A stretch of DNA of 64,000 nt. Origin: Thinopyrum elongatum. Its lineage: Eukaryota > Streptophyta > Magnoliopsida > Poales > Poaceae. This document shows, piece by piece, positions 55,716 to 64,000 of this stretch. The position numbers and the translations under genes are program-made. The stretch is taken from positions 239,394,807-239,458,806 of the forward strand of contig CM022300.1 in the NCBI GenBank assembly GCA_011799875.1, read 5' to 3'. Numbering within the stretch: the stretch's first letter is position 1; each line of letters opens with the position of its first letter. Below the pieces are notes generated by a model. That model ran no database searches. It saw only the letters and a program-made list of their open reading frames with translations, and was not told where the DNA came from.

Positions 55716-57880
55716 CAATCCGAGCAGCTTGAGAAGTTGTTGGTCATCGTGCCCTACAAGGCACCCGACAAGAATGGCAAGAGGGCAGAGGTACCGAAGG
55801 CCCGGGAGGGCCTCCGTCGCAAAGCTCGTCCGGACAGCAGGTCTGGAGACACCGCGGCCTAGTCCGCACAGGAAGGGGATGAGGACGAGGAGGAAAGCGC
55901 CTCCTCGCACTCGAAGAAGAGGGCGGCGTCCAGTGACGTCGAGGAGGTTCAACCTCCTCAGGCCCGGAAGAGACAGTGCGGGCCCAAGCTGGTTCTGTCC
56001 GACAGTTCAGACTCCGACAAGGAGTCCAAAGCGTCCAAGAAGGTTTCGGAGAAGGAACCCAGGGTCAAGCCCCAAGCGGCCAAGTATGTACTGCGACATT
56101 TTCAATTGCTTTACGCTTTTAGTAGTCCCTGATAGAACATAGATTGATTGATTTTCTAATGGTACAACCCTCCGCGTGGCCACCCCGCCGAGGAGACCTC
56201 TTCGAGGACGTCCCTGCCCGCTGAACTGGCGGACAGTGGCTCACGCTCGGCACCCCCTCCAATCCCCAAAGAAGCTGGGGAGGTGGTGTCACAAAAGACC
56301 CCTCCTCCTCCGAACACGAGGGAGGAGGTCGATGCTACCATGGCTGAGGCCGACGCCTCGGTCACTGAAGACCAGGGGGATGCTTCCCTCCTGGCTAACA
56401 TGGGGAGGGAGTCCGGACCATTCGGACCCCCTCAGCCGCTTGCTCCTGAGCCCCCAAGGCCCTCGATGGCACAGGATCCCCCTTCCGATGGAGAAGGCAT
56501 CGGGGAGCCAACGCCAGCGCCGAACACGTCCACACGGGCGGCGGCTGGCTAGCCAGATGCGCTGGAGGAGTTGGTGAACAACTCCATCATTGTTGATGGG
56601 CACCGCACTCTTATGAGTGCAGTCATGCAAAGTGTTCGGTCCGTCCAGTCCGAACTGAATGATGCTGTCCAAGGCCTTCTTACAGGCTTTGAGGTAAGTC
56701 AAGTAATGTTATTTTCTCATAGACTGGTTGTAATTTTTAGTTTGGGTAGGCTGTGTACGTAGCAGCCCCCGGGACTCTGCAGGAACTTCGGAGAAGCCTG
56801 CAGAGGATCAAATTCGGTAGGCCGATTGATAATCTCGACATTACTTTTGCTAACGCAGGCATCTTCTGTGGCCGCGGCTGCTAATGCCGTGGCACTAGAG
56901 GAGATGGATCGGAAGCTTAGGCTTTCCGATAAAGAGCTTGACCTTGTTAACAAATGGCTTGACGAGGCGCAAGGTATGCCCTATAATGAGATGTGTATTT
57001 GCTTGATGCCAGATATTGACGACCGGACTGTATGCTAATCCTTTATCGTGATGGTCCTGCAGCTGCCGCCGTCGAGGTTGAGGGCTTAAGGGAGGCCTTG
57101 AAGAAAGCCGAGGCAGGCGACCGCGAAGAAAACGACCGCTGAGAAGGCGGTGGCCGAGCTTGAGAGGGCCAAGCTTGCGACCGAGCAGCACGAGGCTGGG
57201 GTGACCGAAGTCCAAGTGGAGCTCCAGGATGCCGCCAAGAAGCTGGAGGCTCTTGAGAAGGAGCAGGAGGAGCGGTCCTCCCGGCTGTCCAAGGCGGAGA
57301 AGGAGCTCCAGGAGGCAAGGACCGAATCACGAGGTGTCCGGGAGGAGCTCCGCCAAGTCGGGCAAATTGCGAATGGTAAGAAATACTTACTGCAGATTGT
57401 GTTCAGAGGCAACAGGTTCGCCCTACTGACGCGGGTCTGGCGCTCCGCAGGCGTCTTCGCCGAACTTCTGAAGAATATGGCGGCCGCGGCGAAGCACTAC
57501 GCCACTCTCGAGGAGGACTCTACACAGCGGCTCTTCTGGTCATAGTTTCCGGACTCCGAGTGCCCTCCCCTCCTAAGCAATCAAATGAAGCAGCTGATGG
57601 AGATGCATCGGATGTCAGAGCTGGCCGTGAAGGACCTCTGTGTCAGTCTATGGCTGGCCGAGCGCATTTTAGACACCTACTTCGGCCTTGTGCAGAAGCT
57701 GCGGGAGGTGCCGCTCCGGATTGACATCGTAAAGGGTCAGCGTGCCTTGAGGGGGCGAGGCTTGCATTTGCGAAGACCATGGTGCATTGCCCGAAGATTA
57801 ATCCAATGGACATGGCCACTAGTCCTCTACCCAAGGGAAAGGAGCATCACCGCCCTGAGCAGTTTTTTGCACAGGTGATG
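55716..57880 (+). pseudogene. Antisense Transposase_28-type gene of F, second part
   Basis: Resumes after the GGCCC repeat with SEQLEKLLVIVPYKAPDKNG. Exon-like blocks follow with donors near 56082, 56694 (GAG|GTAAGT), 56973 (CAAG|GTATGC) and 57375, and acceptors such as CTGCAG at 57062. The C-terminal half has coiled-coil blocks (KLEALEKEQEERSSRLSKAE) and GVFAELLKNMAAAAKHYATL. TAG stops lie at 55860, 56550 and 57543, the last in RLFWS-TAG-FPDSE. A shift near 57095-57125 also occurs. Confidence 0.72.
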
Positions 57881-59371
57881 ACCGGCGCGCGGGCGATAGA
57901 GGGCCAGTGTTTAAAAGATGTAATGCTTGAGTGATTGTATTAATTTTGTACCAAGTGGACCTCATGCTTTATAATGCATCTGCCTGACTTGTTTTATATT
58001 GTCATGATTTAATTTTGACTCCTATGTGGCCGTATGTTTAGTCTGAAAGCTACCAGTCGTCGGCTTCAGCCCCCAAGTGAATATCACGAGGGGTGTTTTG
58101 TCTCCGCACTATTACCCTTAGCCAACGTCTTGGAACCCGGAGGCGGTAGTGCATGAGCGAAACCAGGCAATCGGACTAGTTGGTTTTATCACTTTCACTT
58201 AGCTGTAGGAGCTTGACGGTGGGGGCTAAGGACTAGCCCCCGGTGTTTTGTGATGTACTTGGGGGTCAACACCTACCCTTTCCGATCACGTGGTTTGTGT
58301 TAAGACGAACCCTTCGTGTGACACAGCGAAATCGCCAACGATTTCTGGAGTCAAACCTTGTCATCGGATCGCTAATCAGTTCGCGCTTAATATGACGGTC
58401 AGTTTTTGGCTTTCTCCTCCTGAGGTACTTGACCGGGCAAACCAGAAGTACAATCGCAGGGGTTCTCCCTTTGCCTTCTTAGCCGAACGTGCGGAACATA
58501 AGAGGCAAGCACAAGAGCCGGGCAACCCAACTATTGACAGAAGACATAGTTCGGAACTGATGCATATAATGCAATATCCGAGACGCCGGACACCCCGCGG
58601 AAGGCGGTGCCGGACTTGAAGATATGGAGCTGATATGTAAATCGAACTCTTAGCTAGTTAATGTGTTTTCGTGCCGGCCTGTTCGAAAAGTGAGTGGAGA
58701 ATCATAAAGGGGGTAGAAAAATCGTAAGATGCGGATATCTGAACACCATAAAGGGCGCTTTTATTATTTCTCGTAACATCAAGTCATCTAACCATACGAT
58801 TCGAACTGCCAAGGCATTATAAAAAATAAAAGAGTTTTACAGAATAAAGGTTTACGCAGGGCCTTGATGCGTGAGTTGAAGCCTTCACTTTGCCCTGCTG
58901 CACGTCTGCGCCTTTGCTTCTGGGAGGTGGGGGTTGGGACCTTCGATGTGACCTTGAGGGGTGAGGATCCTGCCGCTGGAGCTTTATGCTTGGGGGTTTT
59001 CGGAATTGGCCCCCGGGTCGTCCGAGGACGAGGTAATTCCGAAGTTTGGTTTAGCCGAACATATATTTCGGATTTGTTGATATATGCCTCACGGCTGCCC
59101 ATGGTATTTTGAGTGCGAAATTGTGCTGACGAGGCACGTAGAGTGCGAAGAATGTGGGCGTGCCATGGGGCGCGCATCCCTATTTGCGGTGAACGCATGC
59201 GGGTTCCCATGACGGGGAACGGGTTCGAACCCGTTTACTATTGTTGCCGGCCTTTACGGCGAGTCAGCATCCGGGCCTATATGGGCCAGTGTGGTCTTCG
59301 GCCGCTAGGGCCGCAGTGTGCTCTTCGGTTCAAAGTGAGCGTTCTGTGTTGCTGTTGATAGTTATGACGCC
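57881..59371. other. Element F spacer between antisense gene and protease
   Basis: Decayed protease tail sequence continues on the minus strand to about 59260 (GVITINSNTERSL, HTAALAAEDHTG). A minus-strand frame 59210-58788 has no recognised product. From 57900 to about 58780 there is transcript-end-like AT-rich DNA and no gene. Reverse transcriptase and integrase should be here and are missing. Confidence 0.6.
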
Positions 59372-60169
59372 CTAGGGACCATGCATCTTCAACTTGAGGT
59401 ACGTGTAATGCAGAACGACATTGAATTTGGCGAACGCTGTTCGGCCGTGGAGGGCGTGATAGCCACTGCGAAAAGGTGCAATGTTGAAGATCAAGTCCTC
59501 GCTTCGGAAGTTACTCGGAGATCCGAACACTACTTCAAGCGTCACAGTGCATGTGCAGCGGGCCTCCACTCTCGGAATGACCCCTTTGAAGGTGGTGTTG
59601 CTGGGTTTGAACCTTGACGGATCAATCCCCCTTTTCCTCACTGTATCTTCGTATATCAGATTGAGGCTGCTACCTCCGTCCATGAGGACTCTTGTGAGGT
59701 GGAATCCATCGATGATGGGGTCGAGCACTAGGGCTGCGGACCCTCCATGGCGTATGCTTGTGGGATGGTCCCTGCGATCGAACGTGATCGGGCAAGCTGA
59801 CCATGGATTGAACTTCGGCGCTACTGGCTCAACTGAGTACACGTCTCGTAGTGCTCGCTTCCTCTCCTTCTTCGGTATATGGGTTGCGTTAATCATGTTT
59901 ACCGTCTTGACCTTGGAAGGGAAGAGTTTCTGGCCTCCACTATTCGGCCTGCGGGGCTCATCATCATCCTCGCTTCGTGGGCTTTTGCCCGAGTCTTCGG
60001 CTGTGAGTTTGCCGACCTGTTTGATCACCCAACAATTTCGGTTGGAGTGGTTGGCGGGCTTCTCTGATGTGCCGTGGATCTGACAAGGCCTGTCCAGAAT
60101 TGTGTCTAGTCTGGATGGGCCGTCATTGTTGCCTTTAGGGGCTTTCTTTCGGGGTCCAGACTTTTGGTT
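59372..60169 (-). pseudogene. Element F gag C-terminus and protease
   Basis: In frame with gag after a TGA at 60170. It contains NMINATHIPKKERKRALRDV, VEPVAPKFNPWSACPITFD and the protease active site RVLMDGGSSLNLIYED (DGG again), then LHGRTAFAKFNVV. TAG at 59372 ends the open frame. No polymerase follows. Confidence 0.85.
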
Positions 60170-60172
60170 TCA

Positions 60173-61400
60173 GAATCTGGCATTTACTGCCGTATCCTCG
60201 CCCTCGCCATCATTGTGGCGACGTTTGCTCTTGCTGCGTCGGGGCTTTTTATTTCCGTCTCGAACCTCGGAGGTACCGGGTGTGTCGGGGTTGGTGTTTT
60301 TGCGAGTGAGCCAACTGTCTTCGCCCGCGCAAAAGCGGGTCATGAGAGAGGTAATGGCTGCCATAGTTCTTGGTTTGTCCTGGCCAAGCTGTCGTATGAG
60401 CCATTCATCCTTGACACTATGCTTGAAGGCGACCAAGGCTTCACCATTCGGACAGTCGACAATCTGGTTTTTCTTGGTCAGGAATCGGTTCCAAAATTGT
60501 CGGGCAGATTCTCCGGGTTGTTGTGTGATGCGATTTAGGTCGTCAGCATCCGGAGGCCGGACATAGGTGCCCTGAAAGTTTGCTCGAAAAGCGTCCTCAA
60601 GCTCTTCCCAGTAGCCTATAGAGTCTTCGAGAAGGCTGTTCAGCCAGTGCTGAGCTGGACCTTTAAGCTTTAGCGGCAAATATTTAATGGCGTGGAGGTC
60701 ATCTCCTCGCACCATGTGAATGTGGAGGAGGAAATCCTCTATCCATACGGCTGGATCTATGGTTCCGTCGTATGATTCGATGTTCACAGGCTTGAAGCCT
60801 TCCGGGAATTGGTGTTGCATCACCCTCTCTGTGAAGCACACGGGGTGTGCGGCGCCCCGAACTCGGGCCACATCGCGTCGGAGGTCTTCGGCTCTCCGAG
60901 CCTACTGCTGCTCCCAGATTCTATCGTTCCGGTTTAGCCGATCGTAGTATCATTCCCGATAAGCAGGCGGGTCTTCTCTGGGTCCGTAGATGGGCCTAGT
61001 ATGGCCTCCTCGAGCGTCTAGGTCATGCCGGAGGTCGTACTCATAAGTGCGCCGCACTTGATCCATGTCGTGACGGCGAGGTGGGGCGGCTGGGTTTTCG
61101 GCCCCGTCAGCTTCCCTGTCCCGCCCTCTAGGGGGGCGGTCCGACTATTCGGTGCTTGTATATGTTGGACGTGTTAGCTCTATGGCCTCGTCGTCGAACT
61201 GCGGCAATAGCCTTCACTTGGGATAACTCTTAGTTGGCTGTTCGCGGCCATACCCCTCTTCGGCAGCTAGGACTTTAGTCCATCGGTCGTTGAGGGTGTC
61301 CTGTTCGGCTTTGATTTTGCGTTTTTTTTGTTTAGGCTGCGGGCAGTGGCTAAAAGCCTCAGCTTGAACCGTTCCTGCTCCAGAGGGTCTTCGGGGACGA
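60173..61400 (-). pseudogene. Element F gag
   Basis: The Retrotrans_gag domain is clear in 60871-60173: YDGTIDPAVWIEDFLLHIHM, YLPLKLKGPAQHWLNSL, WEELEDAFRANFQGTYV, GESARQFWNRFLTKKN. The N-terminal leader continues upstream in the same frame (DQVRRTYEYDLRHDLDARGG) but has TAG at 60902 and 61145 and a TGA near 60950. Its start is near the E insertion at 61425, and I cannot fix it. Confidence 0.85.
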
Positions 61401-61425
61401 TGAAATCGTCCTCCCCGAGACTGAC

Positions 61426-63079
61426 TGATACGTCTCCAACGTATCTATAATTTTTGATTGTTCCATGCTATTATATTATCTATCTTGGATGTTTTATATG
61501 CATTTATATGCTATTTTATATGATTTTTGGGACAAACCTATTAACCTAGAGCCCAGTGCCAGTTTCTGTTTTTTCCTTATTTTTGAGCTTCGTAGAAAAG
61601 GAATATCAAACGGAGTCCAATTGACCCGAAAATCCACAGAGAATATTTTTGGGAAATATAAAAAATACTGGAACGAAAAGTTATCGGAGAGGAGTCCCGA
61701 GGCCACCACAAGGGTGGAGGGCGCGCCCTCCGTCCTTGTCGTCGCCTCATGGGCCCTCTTGACTTGTCCTTGACGCCGACACCTCCTATAAATCCCAAAA
61801 CCTCCAGAACATAACCTAGATCGAGAGTTCCGCCGCCGCAAGCCTCTGTAGCCACCAAAAACCATTCGGGACCCTGTTCCGGCACCCTGCCGGAGGGGGA
61901 AATCATCACCGGTGGCCATCTTCATCATCCCGGCGCTCTCCATGACGAGGAGGGAGTAGTTCACCCTCGGGGCTGAGGGTATGTACCAGTAGCTATGTGT
62001 TTGATCTCTCTCTCTCTCTCGTGTTCTTGATTTGGCACGATCTTGATGTACCGCGAGCTTTGCTATTATAGTTGGATCTTATGATGTTTCTCCCCTCTAC
62101 CTTCTTGTAATGAATTGAGTTTTCCCTTTGAAGTTATCTTATCGGATTAAGTCTTTAAGGATTTGAGAACACTTGATGTATGTCTTGCATGTGTTTATCT
62201 GTGGTGACAATGGGATATTCACGTGATCCACTTGATGTATGTTTTGGTGATCAACTTGCGGGTTCTGTGACCTTGTGAACTTATGCATAGGGGTTGGCAC
62301 ACGTTTTCGTCTTGACTCTCCGGTAGAAACTTTGGGGCACTCTTTGAAGTTCTTTGTGTTGGTTTGAATAGATGAATCTGAGATTGTGTGATGCATATCG
62401 TATAATCAAACCCGCGGATACTTGTGGTGACATTGGAGTATCTAGGTGACATTAGGGTTTTGGTTGATGTGTGTCTTAAGGTGTTATTTTAGTACGAACT
62501 CTAGGGCTATTTGTGACACTTATAGGAATAGCCCAATAGATCGATCAGAAAGAATAACTTTGAGGTGGTTTCATACCCTACAATAATCTCTTCGTTTGTT
62601 CTCCGCTATTAGTGACTTTGGAGTGACTCTTCGTTGTACGTTGAGGGATTGTTATATGATCTAATTATGTTATCATTGTTGAGAGAACTTGCACCAGTGA
62701 AAGTATGAACCCTAGGCCTTGTTTCTAAGCATTGCAATACCGTTTTTGCTCACTTTTGTTACTAGTTACCTTGCTGTTTTTATATTTTCAGATTACAAAA
62801 ACCTATATCAACCATCCATATTACGCTTGTATCACCATCTCTTCGCCGAACTAGTGCACCTATACAACTTACCATTGTATTGGGTGTGTTGGGGACACAA
62901 GAGACTCTTAGTTATTTGGTTGCAGGGTTGTTTGAGAGAGACCATCTTCATCCTACGCCTCCCACGGATTGATAAACCTTAGGTCATCCACTTGAGGGAA
63001 ATTTGCTACTCTCCTACAAAACTCTGCACTTGGAGGCCCAACAAAGTCTACAAGGAGAAATGTTGCGTAGTAGACATCA
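61426..63079 (+). repeat. Element E 5' LTR (1,654 bp)
   Basis: Starts TGATACGTCTCCAACG, ends GTAGACATCA. U3 resembles B; U5 matches A. A GC-rich inverted repeat around GGGCGCGCCCTCC lies at about 61705-61745, with CTATAAAT at about 61787-61795. Confidence 0.92.
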
Positions 63080-63089
63080 AGCTCTTTTC

Positions 63090-63107
63090 TGGCGCCGTTG
63101 CCGGGGA
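63090..63107 (+). other. Primer binding site of element E (tRNA-Asp, perfect)
   Basis: TGGCGCCGTTGCCGGGGA, 10 bases after the LTR. Single copy; the leader AGCTCTTTTC is shared with A. Confidence 0.9.
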
Positions 63108-63205
63108 GGTTAGTGCTTGAAGGTATATCTTTAGATCTTGCAATCAAATCTTTTAGTTTCTTGTTTTATCACTAGTTTAGTTTGTAAAAGAAAACTACAA
63201 AAAAA

Positions 63206-64000
63206 ATGGAATTTAGGTTGCCTCATTTGCTTCATCTTTATAATGTCTTTCGTGAAAATGATGGAAAGGAAAATTGTGCTCAATTGATAGAAGAAGAATG
63301 CAACAAAATGTTTGGCACTAAATATTTGAATGATGAGCATGATTGCAATGTTGTTGGTATGAATTCTCTGAATATCCATGATGCTAATGATATGCAAAGC
63401 CATAAGCTTGGGGATGCTATGTTGATGAAGATGATATTTTTAGTTCCACAAGTTTTGATGAGAATATTTATTATGATGATAGCATGCCTCTTATTTATGA
63501 TGATTATATTGATGAAAGTGGGTTTGGAAGAGTGTCAACTCTAGGTAGTATTGATCCCACTATTTTGGAGGGTGTTGAATCTTTTCACAATATTGATAAA
63601 AGTGGATTTGTAGAGGTCATGACTTTATTTAGTGATGAATCCACTATTTTGGAAGAGGTTCCAATTGATTATGAGAACAAAGTTGCTATTTATGATGATT
63701 ATTGTGATGACATGTATGCTATAAAGAATAATGATAACCATGAAACTTGTCATCATGATTTTAATTTTTCAATTGGATTATGCCTCACATGATAGTTATT
63801 TTGTTGAGTTTGCTCCCACTACTATTCATGAGAATAAATTTGCTTATGTGGAGAGTAATAAAAATTCTATGCTTATGGATCATGAAAAGAATGCTTTATG
63901 TGATAGTTATATTGTTGAATTAATTCATGATGCTACTGAAAATTATTATGAGGGGGGAACATATGCTTGTAGGAATTGCAATAATATCAAGTTTCCTCTC
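63206..64000 (+). pseudogene. Acidic ORF of element E, frameshifted, running off the window
   Basis: ATG 63206 opens MEFRLPHLLHLYNVFREND. After KLGDAM a missing base relative to A (near 63423) shifts the frame; the reading continues in 63484-63792, with two ESGFG/KSGFVEV repeats, and shifts again near 63765. Coding similarity to A continues to the window end (ENKFAYVESNK, HEKNALCDSYIVE). Where A has a stop, E has GAG. Function unknown. Confidence 0.6.

Larger units (their letters stand above)
39771..61425 (-). mobile_element. Element F: Tat-type Ty3/Gypsy element without polymerase, hosting G
   Basis: On the minus strand: gag and protease (59372 to about 61300), then spacer, then a 3' LTR at 39771-40223. 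On the plus strand between them is a decayed antisense gene (40800-41808 and 55716-57880) split by G. Reverse transcriptase, RNase H and integrase are absent: only about 1.5 kb lies between protease and the antisense gene. Its 5' LTR is outside the window beyond element E. Confidence 0.82.
61426..64000 (+). mobile_element. Element E: A-type non-autonomous element, 5' end
   Basis: 5' LTR, primer site and acidic ORF, continuing beyond the window. It interrupts F just upstream of gag. The bases before it are CTGAC (61421-61425). Confidence 0.9.

Overview
The window is a block of nested plant transposable elements with no intact host gene. LTR sequences, tRNA-Asp and tRNA-iMet primer sites, a CACTA terminus with subterminal repeats, a Stowaway-like fragment and long LTRs point to a grass nuclear genome, most likely Triticeae (wheat, barley, rye or relatives). 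No rRNA or tRNA gene and no CRISPR array was seen. Family names are not asserted where they could not be checked; elements are lettered A-K and X.

Layout. A (1-6098, +), B (6099-10809, -) and C (11263-17997, -) are related non-autonomous Athila-type elements. B and C lie in a minus-strand DUF4283/zinc-knuckle (LINE ORF1-like) reading frame whose pieces are 10810-11262 and 17998-18684; A sits in B. Next come a CACTA end (18850-19313) and a very long LTR K (19314-24014) that abuts Athila element D (24015-29123, +: decayed integrase, extra ORF, 3' LTR). About 2.5 kb of non-LTR DNA with a decayed gene-like ORF (29124-31608) separates D from J (31609-33639, -), a relative of D arranged tail to tail. 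H (33640 to about 38979, +) is a Copia element with gag but no pol. X (about 38980-39770) is a Tat-type LTR fragment cut by F (39771-61425 and beyond, -), a Tat-type element with gag and protease but no reverse transcriptase or integrase. G (41809-55710, -) is a young full-length Tat element inserted in F. E (61426-64000+, +) is another A-type element inserted in F.

Element G is the main interest. Its minus strand carries one 2.2-kb-codon-scale frame (about 2,200 codons) for gag, protease, reverse transcriptase, a degenerate RNase H, a second archaeal-type RNase H and integrase, broken only by four TAG codons. Its plus strand, between integrase and the 3' LTR, carries a separate gene with its own TATA box and three introns whose splicing keeps the frame for about 1,249 codons (Transposase_28-type N-terminus, coiled-coil C-terminus), broken only by two TAG codons. 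F carries a decayed relative of the same antisense gene, and G landed inside it. Antisense ORFs are known in Tat elements; the intron structure, the TAG-only damage and the 23-residue repeats before integrase are the parts worth checking.

The Athila-type elements show a second theme, mosaicism of control sequences: A's LTR joins a C-like U3 to an E-like R-U5, primer binding sites are duplicated in A and C, exact polypurine-tract copies recur inside the elements, and D and H each carry a promoter-like module resembling their LTR far downstream of the 5' end. All boundaries come from reading the sequence by eye; 5-bp target duplications were confirmed for C (GGTGT) and G (GGCCC).
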